Shown here: positions 14,369 to 22,311 of the stretch, in pieces | How positions within the stretch are numbered: position 1 is the stretch's first letter | Layout: each line of letters starts with the position of its first letter | Position numbers and translations under genes: made by a program | Notes under the pieces: generated by a model | What the model was told of the DNA's origin: nothing | What the model saw: only the letters and a program-made list of their open reading frames with translations | The model's database searches: none | Source of the DNA: an uncultured Mucilaginibacter sp. | GTDB taxonomy: Bacteria; Bacteroidota; Bacteroidia; Sphingobacteriales; Sphingobacteriaceae | NCBI RefSeq assembly: GCF_946481715.1 | Contig: NZ_CAMLOV010000023.1 | Location: 1 to 46,362, forward strand | Direction of reading: 5' to 3' | DNA length: 46,362 bases

Positions 14369-14397
14369 TTGTCGGGGTGTGCTGCTAAACCTTACAG
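14369..14397 (-). promoter_or_regulatory. ECF-type promoter motif, copy 2
   Basis: Minus-strand CTGTAAGGTTT (14397-14387), then 12 nt, then CGACAA (14374-14369). The 11-bp and 6-bp blocks and the spacing are identical to the copy ahead of the sigma gene (15280-15308). It would start a transcript about 155 nt before the sulfite-oxidase-like gene. Confidence 0.6.
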
Positions 14398-14400
14398 TTT

Positions 14401-14676
14401 TTAATTTTTATCGAGCTGTGTATTTATCATCACTTGCAATTCTGTTTTAAAACTATCGTCCAAACGGATGCCTTCGGCCGGGCCAGTCTTTAGTAAATGC
14501 CTTATCATTTGGTTTATTTTGCCGCTTTGCTTTACGTAAAGCCTGCAGGCTGCACAGCCGTATAGGTGTATGCGCAGTTCGATGCTTTCCTTAAACGTTA
14601 TTTTGCCGCTCATCCGTTTATCGGTAAGGTAGGTGGCCTTGCGGCAGTTGTATCTTATTCCTTTTAATGGGCTCAT
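14401..14676 (-). CDS. Zinc-binding (ZAS-type) anti-sigma factor, soluble
   Basis: A 91-residue protein with no transmembrane segment. It contains the ZAS signature H37-x3-C41-x2-C44 (HLYGCAACRLY) plus an upstream cysteine C11 (YNCRKATYL), the zinc ligands of the RsrA/ChrR type anti-sigma fold. Such proteins hold an ECF sigma factor inactive and release it when thiols are oxidised or zinc is lost. It starts 1 nt after the stop of the ECF gene, so the two are translated together, the usual layout. Being soluble, it would sense a cytoplasmic signal. Partner and redox response are inferred from family knowledge. Confidence 0.8.
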   Translation of the reverse strand: MSPLKGIRYNCRKATYLTDKRMSGKITFKESIELRIHLYGCAACRLYVKQSGKINQMIRHLLKTGPAEGIRLDDSFKTELQVMINTQLDKN

Positions 14677-14677
14677 T

Positions 14678-15256
14678 TTACATCCAGTTTTTTTGAAGGC
14701 AAGCCCTCAGGTTAAGTTTAGCACGGTGGATAATTACCCAATAGTTGGCCGGGCTTATTTTTAGCTCGGCACAAACCATATCGGTAGGCTCATCGTCCAG
14801 GTGCTTCATGGTAAATACAGCTAACCAAAGAGCAGGCAATTTATCCATGCACTTTTTCAGTACGCCGTTAAATTCCTTGCCCTCCAGTGGGTTTCGATCA
14901 TCCAGGCCGAAAGGCTTTGGAGCATGCTCCTGCTTCCAGTGCCCGTCGTGCCCTTCAAAAAAATCAATCACCTCGCCTTCGGCATTGGTTAGTTCCTGGG
15001 TTTTTAGTCCTGAAGCTTTTTTCCGGTACACGTCAATTATCTTATTTTTTAGTATCGCCGTAAGCCAGGTGCGCTCGCTGCTTTTGCCGGCAAAACGGCT
15101 CATGGCATTTAAGCCGGCTAAAAAAGTTTCCTGTACCAAATCCTGCGCCTGTTCCTCATTGTTAACACGGGTAAAGGCATACAGATACAAATAGTCGGCA
15201 TAAGCTTTCACCCAATTTTTGGGGTCGAGCTGATGATCTGTGGGAGGTATTATCAT
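14678..15256 (-). CDS. ECF-type RNA polymerase sigma factor
   Basis: A 192-residue sigma-70 family protein. Region 2 spans about residues 15-85, with YLYLYAFTRVNNEEQAQDLVQETFL and RTWLTAILKNKIIDVYRKK. Region 4 spans about 130-190 and has a helix-turn-helix: MKHLDDEPTDMVCAELKISPANYWVIIHRAK. Between them is a longer acidic, His-rich linker (VIDFFEGHDGHWKQEHAPKP), typical of several Bacteroidota ECF groups. It is followed by a ZAS anti-sigma gene with 1-nt spacing. A strong two-part motif 24 nt before the ATG probably makes it autoregulated. Likely targets also include the sulfite-oxidase-like gene and the divergent DUF1223 operon, which carry copies of that motif. Confidence 0.93.
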   Translation of the reverse strand: MIIPPTDHQLDPKNWVKAYADYLYLYAFTRVNNEEQAQDLVQETFLAGLNAMSRFAGKSSERTWLTAILKNKIIDVYRKKASGLKTQELTNAEGEVIDFFEGHDGHWKQEHAPKPFGLDDRNPLEGKEFNGVLKKCMDKLPALWLAVFTMKHLDDEPTDMVCAELKISPANYWVIIHRAKLNLRACLQKNWM

Positions 15257-15279
15257 TTCAGCTTGTTATAACAATCGGT

Positions 15280-15308
15280 TTGTCGTTAGGATATGTAAAA
15301 CCTTACAG
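15280..15308 (-). promoter_or_regulatory. ECF-type promoter motif, copy 1 (sigma gene)
   Basis: Minus-strand CTGTAAGGTTT (15308-15298), N12, CGACAA (15285-15280). The expected start point falls about 17 nt before the sigma ATG at 15256. Identity with copy 2 in both blocks and in spacing supports autoregulation. Confidence 0.65.
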
Positions 15309-15400
15309 CGAGATTTACATATAATTTTAATAATTACGGCGCGCCGTTTTCCGTATTTAAATTAAGGTACAAAAACCTGTATTTATAAATTTAAATTTAT

Positions 15401-15429
15401 TTGTAAGGATATGGCTTCGGCAACTACTA
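15401..15429 (+). promoter_or_regulatory. Degenerate ECF-type promoter motif ahead of DUF1223
   Basis: Plus-strand TTGTAAGGAT followed, at the same distance as in copies 1 and 2, by CTACTA (4 of 6 matches to CGACAA). A transcript from here would begin near 15436. This would make the ATG at 15456, not the upstream ATG at 15411, the start codon of the DUF1223 gene. Confidence 0.4.
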
Positions 15430-15455
15430 AGCGTGCAAAAAGAGTATCAGGAATC

Positions 15456-16259
15456 ATGAATACATCAAAAATATTATCAACCCTTGCCATCCTGCTTATT
15501 GCGGGCTTTGCATCAATGGCTTTCATCAATAAAAAACCGGCAGGTAAGACCCCGGTAACCTCTAAATTCGATGGCAAAGGCTTTGCGGTGGTGGAGCTAT
15601 TTACTTCCGAAGGTTGCAGTAGCTGCCCGGCTGCCGATGCGGTAGTTGCCAAAATAGAAAAGGAAAGCGCGGGCAAAGCCGTGTACATTTTGGCTTACCA
15701 TGTAGATTACTGGAACCGGCTGGGCTGGAAAGATGTTTTTAGCAGTGCCGATTATTCGCGCAGGCAAAACACTTATGCAAAGTGGCTAAATTTAAGTTCG
15801 GTTTATACGCCGCAGGTAGTAGTTAACGGGCAAAAAGAATTTGTTGGCTCCCAGGAAGGCACTTTACGTAACGCTATTACCGCAGGTATAATCAAAGCCC
15901 CAAAAGGCGAATTAACTTTGAATGGCTTAAATGCAACAAATGGCGATGCCACTGTTAAATATACTGTGGAAGGCGCAGGCAAAAATACCGCGTTGATTTT
16001 TGCTTTAATTGAAAAAAATGCCACAACAGCCGTAAAGGCTGGGGAGAACGACGGGCGCACCTTATTGCACGTGCAGATCGTTACCAAAATTGAAACAGTA
16101 ACATTAAACGGCAGTAAAAGCGGCGAGGCAAGCATCAACCTGCCAAAAAACTTTGCCGCGCAAAATTTTGAAGTGATAGCTTTTGTGCAGAACACGAAAA
16201 ATGGCGAAATATTAGCCGCATCTCGTGCTGCATTCTCAACGCTTAGCGCAAGTAATTAA
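15456..16259 (+). CDS. DUF1223 thioredoxin-like secreted protein
   Basis: A 267-residue protein with a signal peptide or anchor (ILSTLAILLIAGFASMAF). The DUF1223 thioredoxin fold begins VVELFTSEGCSSCPAADAVV, with the redox-type pair C54 and C57 in a CxxC. HVDYWNRLGWKD and YTPQVVVNGQKEFVGS are the other family hallmarks. A beta-rich domain follows from about residue 155. A frame-extending ATG lies at 15411, but the signal peptide begins at 15456 and a possible promoter overlaps the stretch between. It is first in an operon with cytochrome b (25 nt on) and a molybdopterin oxidoreductase, so a role in periplasmic thiol or sulfoxide redox is likely but unproven. Confidence 0.85.
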   Translation: MNTSKILSTLAILLIAGFASMAFINKKPAGKTPVTSKFDGKGFAVVELFTSEGCSSCPAADAVVAKIEKESAGKAVYILAYHVDYWNRLGWKDVFSSADYSRRQNTYAKWLNLSSVYTPQVVVNGQKEFVGSQEGTLRNAITAGIIKAPKGELTLNGLNATNGDATVKYTVEGAGKNTALIFALIEKNATTAVKAGENDGRTLLHVQIVTKIETVTLNGSKSGEASINLPKNFAAQNFEVIAFVQNTKNGEILAASRAAFSTLSASN

Positions 16260-16284
16260 CTTAATTATCAGACCCTCCCTATAA

Positions 16285-16986
16285 ATGAAAGCCCTAAAAG
16301 AAAAACACTCGCCGCTGATGCGGTGGACCCACTGGGTAAATTTCCCCCTCCTCACCATTATGATATGGAGCGGGATGCTTATTTACTGGGGCAACGACGA
16401 ATATAGTATCACCTTGTTTGGGCATACGTATTTTAAGTTCTTCCCACAGGGGTTTTATGATTATTTCCACCTCTCCAGGCGCCTGTCCGAAGGGATGGCC
16501 TTTCACTTCTTGTTTATGTGGTTCTTTGCGCTTAATGGTTTGATCTATGTATTGTATACCATGATCTCGGGCTCCTGGCGCGAGCTGTTGCCACAGCGCA
16601 AATCCTTTAAAGAGGCCTGGCTTGTACTGTTGCACGATTTACACATCCGCAAAATGGCACCACCGCAAAACAAGTACAACGCTGCCCAACGCATTGCCTA
16701 TACCGCTATTATTATAATGGGGGTCGGCTCGTTAATTACCGGCCTTGCCATTTACAAGCCCGTGCAGTTTGCCACCATTACTTGGCTATGCGGAGGGTAT
16801 CATGTTGCCCGCATCCTGCATTTTGCTTTAACCATTGGCTACGTGTTTTTCTTTTTGATCCATATTATACAGGTAATATTAGCCGGATGGAATAACTTCC
16901 GTTCGGTAATCTCCGGCTTCGAAGTTGTGAACGAAGAAGCTAAACCATTAACCGCCTCTGCCCCTAACGAAGATGGAAAACAGTAA
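16285..16986 (+). CDS. Di-heme cytochrome b (b561-type) partner of the molybdopterin oxidoreductase
   Basis: A 233-residue inner-membrane protein with four to five hydrophobic segments. Candidate heme ligands are histidines in MRWTHWVNFPLL (H15), MAFHFLFMW, YHVARILHFAL and FLIHIIQVIL. It would carry electrons from the quinone pool to the periplasmic molybdopterin enzyme encoded next. It overlaps that gene by 14 nt. The pair has the logic of MsrQ/MsrP or of sulfite dehydrogenase/cytochrome b pairs, although this protein is a b561-type member and not a clear MsrQ homologue. The C-terminus is a short charged cytoplasmic tail. Confidence 0.88.
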   Translation: MKALKEKHSPLMRWTHWVNFPLLTIMIWSGMLIYWGNDEYSITLFGHTYFKFFPQGFYDYFHLSRRLSEGMAFHFLFMWFFALNGLIYVLYTMISGSWRELLPQRKSFKEAWLVLLHDLHIRKMAPPQNKYNAAQRIAYTAIIIMGVGSLITGLAIYKPVQFATITWLCGGYHVARILHFALTIGYVFFFLIHIIQVILAGWNNFRSVISGFEVVNEEAKPLTASAPNEDGKQ

Positions 16987-17752
16987 GAAACCGAAAAAAG
17001 AGCTTAGCATCGATCAAAAGATAAAGCGCCGCAATTTTATCTCCTTCGGCGTGTTTGGGGTAATGGGCTTTGCTGCCTGGGAGGGATGGCAATGGTTATA
17101 CAAGGCCCCTAAAGAATTGGCTGGTGTAACTGCCGGCGCTAAGACGCCCCTGCGCCGGGCATTGAATAAAACCGAGCTGGCCATGCGCAATTTTTTCAGC
17201 AACAACCATTTGGTGAAAACGTACCCAAAAAGCATGGCAGCCAAAAATGTGCGGGTAAACAGCGACATCGGCCTGAAAAGCAAATTTGTTATTGAAGACT
17301 GGCGGCTACAGGTGACAAAACATACCGGCGAAACCTTAAGCTTCACCATTGACCAGATTAAAGCCCTGCCCAAAACCGAGATCGTTTTTGATTTTAAATG
17401 CGTAGAAGGCTGGGACCAGATACAATACTGGGGCGGGCTAAAAATGATTGATTTTATGGAACATTTTGACCTTGCCGAAGAAACTAAAATGGCCTACGTG
17501 GGCCTGATGACGCCGGATAAAGGCTACCAGGTGGGGCTGGACATGCCCAGTGCCGTACACCCGCAAACTATACTGGCCTACGAGATGAACGGGCAACCGA
17601 TCCCTATGAACCATGGTGCGCCATTGCGGCTTATCATCCCGGTAAAATATGGCATCAAAAACCTAAAGCGGATAGGCAGCATTACCTTTAGCAACACCCG
17701 GCCGCCCGATTACTGGGCACGCAGCGGGTACGATTATTATTCGGGCCTGTAA
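16973..17752 (+). CDS. Tat-exported molybdopterin-dependent oxidoreductase (SUOX/MsrP-like)
   Basis: A 259-residue protein with a twin-arginine-like N-terminus, KRRNFISFGVFGVMGFAAW, marking export of a folded cofactor enzyme. The sulfite-oxidase fold (about 100-255) holds the molybdenum ligand cysteine C143 in DFKCVEGWDQIQYWGG. It also holds MTPDKGYQVGLDM and NHGAPLRLIIPVKYGIKNLK, all standard for MsrP/YedY and relatives. No heme-binding or dimerisation domain is attached, as in MsrP. Expected activity is reduction of methionine sulfoxides or oxidation of a small sulfur compound, with electrons from the cytochrome encoded upstream. A 24-bp palindrome covers its stop codon. Confidence 0.88.
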   Translation: MENSKKPKKELSIDQKIKRRNFISFGVFGVMGFAAWEGWQWLYKAPKELAGVTAGAKTPLRRALNKTELAMRNFFSNNHLVKTYPKSMAAKNVRVNSDIGLKSKFVIEDWRLQVTKHTGETLSFTIDQIKALPKTEIVFDFKCVEGWDQIQYWGGLKMIDFMEHFDLAEETKMAYVGLMTPDKGYQVGLDMPSAVHPQTILAYEMNGQPIPMNHGAPLRLIIPVKYGIKNLKRIGSITFSNTRPPDYWARSGYDYYSGL

Positions 17753-17765
17753 TATTACAGGCCCG
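17742..17765. terminator. Perfect 24-bp palindrome between convergent genes
   Basis: cgggcctgtaat and its exact complement attacaggcccg stand back to back, overlapping the stop codon of the molybdopterin oxidoreductase gene (17750-17752) and 6 nt before the stop of the kinase gene. There is no U-tract on either strand, so termination would rest on the hairpin alone, or the site binds a protein. Confidence 0.45.
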
Positions 17766-17771
17766 GGCAAG

Positions 17772-19583
17772 CTACTGAATTGTTTTAAGCCAATCGCTTG
17801 CTTCATCTACGCTATCAAACGTTTTATGCGTGATATCGCCGGTGGATCTTTTAATGGTAAGATCGGCAGAGAGGCGACTAAACGTACTTGGCGAATATAC
17901 CCAGCCAATATATTTTAACCCGGCTGCTTCGGCCAACGGAAACCATTCCTTTACCACCCAGTCTACCGCGTTGTCCCAAGTGCCTAATACATTGGTGTTA
18001 TCGTTCAAAATTTTACTGCAATTGTAAGCGCCCAGGGCCTCTAATAGCTTAATACAGCCTGTTTTTACAGAGTGCAGGCTATGGAAACCTTTCCAGTTAG
18101 CCAGTATGCAGCTCGCGGCCTCATCATAATCAATTTCTAACCCCTGGTTTTTAAATATCGATGCGTGTTTGCCCTTTGGCTTAACTTTGGAGACGTTTGA
18201 TAGTGGAAACCTCATGCTGAATGTAGTACCCTTACCGGGAATACTCTCTACCCAAAGGCTGCCATTGTGCTTATTTGCTGCTTCGACTATCTTTAAAAAC
18301 CCCGACCCTAACTCACGTGCCACGCTTTTTTTGCGGAAACTTAAAAATATTTTATTGATCAAATTCTGATCTATCCCTTCCCCAAAATCCCTTACAGATA
18401 ATACGAGGTTATTGTCTATAATCTGCCTGTCTATAACTACCCGGTTAGCTTTTGGCGAGAATTTTATGGCATTTTTTACCAAGCTGGCCACCGCGTTTGC
18501 TATGCTTTTACGGTTGCCATAATAAATAAAATCGGTTTTCTTTTTCAGGATCAGTGTATGTGTTGCCGGTACGGGCAGCCTGGCAGCAACTTCGTTTAAA
18601 AGCCCATTCAACGAAAAATCGCCCATCTGGTATTCCGGTTCGCTCAGTTCGTCGCTGTAGTTTGCCTTAGTGTTTATGCTTTTAACAATATCATCCAGTT
18701 CGATGGCGCAATCGCGGATGAGCCGCAAAGTATCAGCTATTTCATCGGGTTCTAAAAGCCCTTCGTTAAACAGGCTGGTTAGGCCAAGCAAACTGGCAAT
18801 TGGCTTACGAATGCAATGAGAATTTAAAAACGACACTTCCGACATCTGCTCGATCTTTTCGAGCAACCTTTCTTCCATGCGCTGCTTGCTGGTAACATCG
18901 TTTATGGTTACAATAATACCGTCGGCTACGGGGTATATATCAATACTAAACCACTTTTGCACCGGCCAAAAGTACTCTGTAAACTGCACGCCCTCCAATT
19001 TTTGCAGCGCCCACTCGTAATGGTGGTAAAAATCAGAACCTTTCAATTCGGGGAAAACATCCCATAAATTATGCCCTTTAACGTATTCGCGCTTATAACC
19101 GATTAATCTTTCGGATGCCTGGTTCCAATAAATTATCCGCGAGTGGTAATCCATCTGAAAGAAGCCGATCTTGGTTTCTTCCAAAATTTGCTCCAGCTTA
19201 AATTCCGTAAAATCCAGCCGGCTTAGTATCTCCTTTTTTTCGTCGATATTTTGCGCCACAACCAGCCGGGCATTAACATTATTATAAACAAACGGGTACG
19301 ACATGATCTCCACGTTCAATATTCTGCCGCTTTTGGCAACATGCTTAAATTCCCTGTACCTGGTTTTAGTGCCCCTTATATCGGGCAACACTTTAAGCAC
19401 CAACGGAATTTCCTCGGGCAGGCGCAGGTCCAGAATGGTTTTGCTCAAAAATTCCTTTTTTGTAAAACTATACCGTTTTATAGCGGCGTTGTTTACTTCA
19501 ATTATCCTAAGCGAGTCTACATCAAATACCCACATTGGCTGTATGCCCAAATAAAATAAAACATCAAATTTCCCTTCAGCCAT
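17772..19583 (-). CDS. Cytoplasmic PAS histidine kinase with C-terminal STAS/SpoIIAA-like domain
   Basis: A 603-residue protein with no signal or membrane segment. Two PAS domains come first (about 5-115 and 125-235; MWVFDVDSLRIIEVNNAA and GFFQMDYHSRIIYWNQASE). A HisKA-like helix pair carries H256 (SHCIRKPIASLLGL). A HATPase_c domain follows (about 330-460), with N-box ASLVKNAIKFSP, G1 box DFGEGID and GSGFLKIVEAAN. Residues about 483-603 form an alpha/beta domain opening LEIDYDEAASCILANWKG and ending FDSVDEASDWLKTIQ. This is like the STAS/SpoIIAA-type stand-alone proteins common in Sphingobacteriaceae. Its gene diverges from the GPH symporter gene. Signal and partner are unknown; no response regulator lies next to it. 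Confidence 0.88.
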   Translation of the reverse strand: MAEGKFDVLFYLGIQPMWVFDVDSLRIIEVNNAAIKRYSFTKKEFLSKTILDLRLPEEIPLVLKVLPDIRGTKTRYREFKHVAKSGRILNVEIMSYPFVYNNVNARLVVAQNIDEKKEILSRLDFTEFKLEQILEETKIGFFQMDYHSRIIYWNQASERLIGYKREYVKGHNLWDVFPELKGSDFYHHYEWALQKLEGVQFTEYFWPVQKWFSIDIYPVADGIIVTINDVTSKQRMEERLLEKIEQMSEVSFLNSHCIRKPIASLLGLTSLFNEGLLEPDEIADTLRLIRDCAIELDDIVKSINTKANYSDELSEPEYQMGDFSLNGLLNEVAARLPVPATHTLILKKKTDFIYYGNRKSIANAVASLVKNAIKFSPKANRVVIDRQIIDNNLVLSVRDFGEGIDQNLINKIFLSFRKKSVARELGSGFLKIVEAANKHNGSLWVESIPGKGTTFSMRFPLSNVSKVKPKGKHASIFKNQGLEIDYDEAASCILANWKGFHSLHSVKTGCIKLLEALGAYNCSKILNDNTNVLGTWDNAVDWVVKEWFPLAEAAGLKYIGWVYSPSTFSRLSADLTIKRSTGDITHKTFDSVDEASDWLKTIQ

Positions 19584-19721
19584 CCATTCTATTGTAATAG
19601 GGGTTTATTCAAATATCGCAATTCTGACTGTAAATGATGGCATTAATTTAAGTGTTGGTTAAATCGTCTTAACGCACGCGGTAGTTCTTAATCACGCCAA
19701 ATATTTGCATATTGCAGGGCG

Positions 19722-21065
19722 ATGGTGCCCGCTAAACTGCCTCTTTCGAAACAAATAGCTTATGCCTGCGGAATGATAGGCTGGAGTACCATGACCAATA
19801 TTATTATTGTAATGCTGCCCTACTTTTACCTGCCGCCAAACAACGCAGGTTTAAGGCCGCTCATCCCGCAGTTGCTTGTTTTTGGGGTGTTCAATATTCT
19901 CTCGCTTATCACCGCATCTGGCAGGTTCGTTGATGCTTTTTTTGACCCTTTTATTGCTTCGCTTAGCGATAAAAGCAATAACAAACGCGGCCGCCGCATC
20001 CCCTATATGAAATGGGCCATTTTGCCGGCTGTTGTTTTTTGCGCTCTAACTTTTTATCCCTGGGTAAAGGGCATTAGCGTACACAACGCCTGGTGGCTTA
20101 CGGCAACACTTGTATTTTTCTTTATGGGTGCCACGGCGTACATCATCCCCTATAATGCCTTATTGCCGGAGCTTACCCATACTGGTGCCGAGCGGGTGAA
20201 ACTATCCTCGTTACAGCAAGTGGGTTTTGTTATCGGCATCATCCTTTCGGCCATGGTAAATAATTTCGCCGACCAGATAGAGGCTGCTTTGCATATTACC
20301 GACCGCGATACCGCCGTACAATACACTATTTGGGGGCTTTCTATATTCTCGGGGCTGGTAATGCTGGTGCCTGTACTGGCTATTAAAGAAAAACGGTACT
20401 CCAACGGCAAGCCCACGCATTTGGCGCTGCTACCCGGCATCAAAAAAACCTTTGAGAACCGGAATTTTAAATATTTCCTCATCTCCGATTTTTCGTACTA
20501 TATGGCGCTAAGCATTATCTCCAGCGGCTTGCTGTTCTTTATAACTGTGCTGCTTAACCTCCCCGAATCGATGGGCGGCGTGCTGATGGGGGCGATGGTG
20601 ATTACTTCGCTGGTGTTTTACCCGCTGGTGAATTACTTATCAAAAACGGTGGGCAAAAAGCCTATCGTGCTGTTCTCGTTCGGTTTGCTGAGTTTAATTT
20701 TTGTAGCGATATTTTTCCTTGGCAAGGTACCTGTCAATCCCAAAGTGCAGATATACATACTTGTGCTCAGCGCATCTTTTCCGTTGGCCTCGCTGGGTAT
20801 TTTGCCCAATGCTATCCTCGCCGAAATTGCCCAGGCCGATGCCAAACGCACCGGCGAAAACCGGGAGGGAATGTTTTTTGCAGTAAAATACTTATTTGTA
20901 AAATTGGGGCAAACCCTTGGTATAGCGTTATTTGCCTTCCTCACGGTTTACGGTAAAGACCCCGGCAACGACTATGGCCTTCGCCTAAATGGCATCTGCG
21001 GCTGCGTGCTTTGCCTGCTGGCGATGGTTTTCTTTGGCAGGTTTAAGGAGCGACGGGGGAGATAG
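19722..21065 (+). CDS. GPH-family (MFS) sodium/sugar symporter
   Basis: A 447-residue integral membrane protein with about 12 hydrophobic segments. The GPH (glycoside-pentoside-hexuronide) family hallmark is clear at about residues 70-95: GRFVDAFFDPFIASLSDKSNNKRGRRIPYM. IPYNALLPELTHTGAERVKLSSLQQ follows in the middle. The late KRTGENREGMFFAVKYLFVKLGQ also belongs to the family. It would import mono- or disaccharides or glycosides with sodium or proton. Its neighbours suggest a sugar released by the outer glycosidases, but the ligand is not predictable. The gene is convergent with the esterase gene (4 nt between stops). Confidence 0.9.
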   Translation: MVPAKLPLSKQIAYACGMIGWSTMTNIIIVMLPYFYLPPNNAGLRPLIPQLLVFGVFNILSLITASGRFVDAFFDPFIASLSDKSNNKRGRRIPYMKWAILPAVVFCALTFYPWVKGISVHNAWWLTATLVFFFMGATAYIIPYNALLPELTHTGAERVKLSSLQQVGFVIGIILSAMVNNFADQIEAALHITDRDTAVQYTIWGLSIFSGLVMLVPVLAIKEKRYSNGKPTHLALLPGIKKTFENRNFKYFLISDFSYYMALSIISSGLLFFITVLLNLPESMGGVLMGAMVITSLVFYPLVNYLSKTVGKKPIVLFSFGLLSLIFVAIFFLGKVPVNPKVQIYILVLSASFPLASLGILPNAILAEIAQADAKRTGENREGMFFAVKYLFVKLGQTLGIALFAFLTVYGKDPGNDYGLRLNGICGCVLCLLAMVFFGRFKERRGR

Positions 21066-21069
21066 TAGC

Positions 21070-22215
21070 TTACAAGTGCTGCTGCTTAACCACCGTGTTT
21101 ATAAACCGCTCTACTACATAGGTAGATAACTGCCCACTCGGGCCGTATAAATTATAATCGAAACCGTGCGTTGCCCATGATAGTTGCAGGAAATAATGTT
21201 TAACCCCATTTTGCGTAAGTTTTTTAACCAGCCTGGTGCTATGCCCCGGCGATACCAACACATCGTTATCGCCATGCAGCAGGAGGGTAGGCACCGTTTG
21301 CCTGTTTACAAATTCTATAGGCGAGCATTCCACGTACTTTTGCGGCATTGCCGGGTAAGCCCCGCCAACATAATTTTCCATCACCTTGCGCGAATCCATG
21401 ATCCATTTACTGGATGGCAGCGCGTATCCCCATACCATATCCGCAGGCCCATAAAAATCTATCGCGCCTTTTAAGCCATACTCATTCCGGGTGTAGGCGT
21501 ACAGCAGTGCTATCTGCGCCCCCGCAGAACGGCCCAGCAGCACAAAATTATTGGTATCTATTTGCAACTCCTCTGCGTGATGTTTTAAATAAGCAAAAGC
21601 ATCAGCCACATCTGCAACCGGTGCAGGTGTTTGGTGTTTTGGCGCAAGGCGATAGTTCACCGCGGCCACATTATACCCCTTTAATGCAAGATAACTGTTT
21701 AGCTCGGGCAGTTCGGAATTATCACCACCAGCCCAGGAGCCGCCGTGTACAATTACAATGCAAGGCCTTTTGCCAATGACTGTAGACTTGTAAAAATTAA
21801 GGCTCAATGGCACGTCTTTACCCTTATTGTAAACAAACGACTTATAAGAGACCACCGGCTTAGCTTTAAACATTTTAAAGAAATTAAAAGGCGCTTGTGT
21901 GCTATCACCATTCATATCAGCAGTGCCCGACCCAAATGCGGCTACAAAATTCTGTTTAAGTGATGATGCTACTTTATAGGAGCGCACTATGGGCGATAAA
22001 AAAAACAGCAATGCCAATATGCCTATGCATATTGAAAGCGCCTGGAATTTGTGCAGCCAAATGCCCGCGATAAGGAACATGGAGGTTATTCCGGCAAATA
22101 TTAAGGGGAACTCTGTTACTGCAATAGCCAGTAACCATAAGTAATATGCCGGAGCCCTGAAAACGGCCAATAACGATATAAGAAATAACAGAATTATAAA
22201 TATCAATCTTAGCAT
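21070..22215 (-). CDS. Membrane-anchored alpha/beta hydrolase (esterase/lipase, BD-FAE-like)
   Basis: A 381-residue protein. Residues 1-80 hold three to four hydrophobic helices, and the rest is an alpha/beta hydrolase of the hormone-sensitive-lipase/feruloyl-esterase-like group. The oxyanion motif is HGGSWAGG (157-164). The nucleophile is S230 in LLGRSAGAQ. The acid is in LLHGDNDVLVSPGHS, and the histidine is in WATHGFDY near the C-terminus. The long membrane part in front is uncommon; many such esterases are simply secreted. The substrate may be an acyl or feruloyl ester on a polysaccharide. It shares a short intergenic gap with the isomerase gene, but a terminator at 22261-22288 precedes it. 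Confidence 0.82.
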   Translation of the reverse strand: MLRLIFIILLFLISLLAVFRAPAYYLWLLAIAVTEFPLIFAGITSMFLIAGIWLHKFQALSICIGILALLFFLSPIVRSYKVASSLKQNFVAAFGSGTADMNGDSTQAPFNFFKMFKAKPVVSYKSFVYNKGKDVPLSLNFYKSTVIGKRPCIVIVHGGSWAGGDNSELPELNSYLALKGYNVAAVNYRLAPKHQTPAPVADVADAFAYLKHHAEELQIDTNNFVLLGRSAGAQIALLYAYTRNEYGLKGAIDFYGPADMVWGYALPSSKWIMDSRKVMENYVGGAYPAMPQKYVECSPIEFVNRQTVPTLLLHGDNDVLVSPGHSTRLVKKLTQNGVKHYFLQLSWATHGFDYNLYGPSGQLSTYVVERFINTVVKQQHL

Positions 22216-22260
22216 GCAGCGGCTAAATTAACAGGTAAACGTAAATTAAAAAAAGGTCCA

Positions 22261-22288
22261 AAAAAAAACCGAACCTGATAAGGTCCGG
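22261..22288 (-). terminator. Intrinsic terminator of the sugar isomerase gene
   Basis: On the minus strand ccggacct-N4-aggttcgg (8 bp with one G-U) is followed by eight consecutive U. It lies 24 nt after the stop at 22312. A textbook intrinsic terminator. Confidence 0.8.
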
Positions 22289-22311
22289 CTTTTGTATGCT
22301 TATTGTGGCAA

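Noticed and set aside
15411..15455. Upstream ATG of the DUF1223 gene.
   Set aside because: It adds a basic 15-residue extension ahead of the signal peptide and overlaps a plausible promoter; retained only as an alternative.
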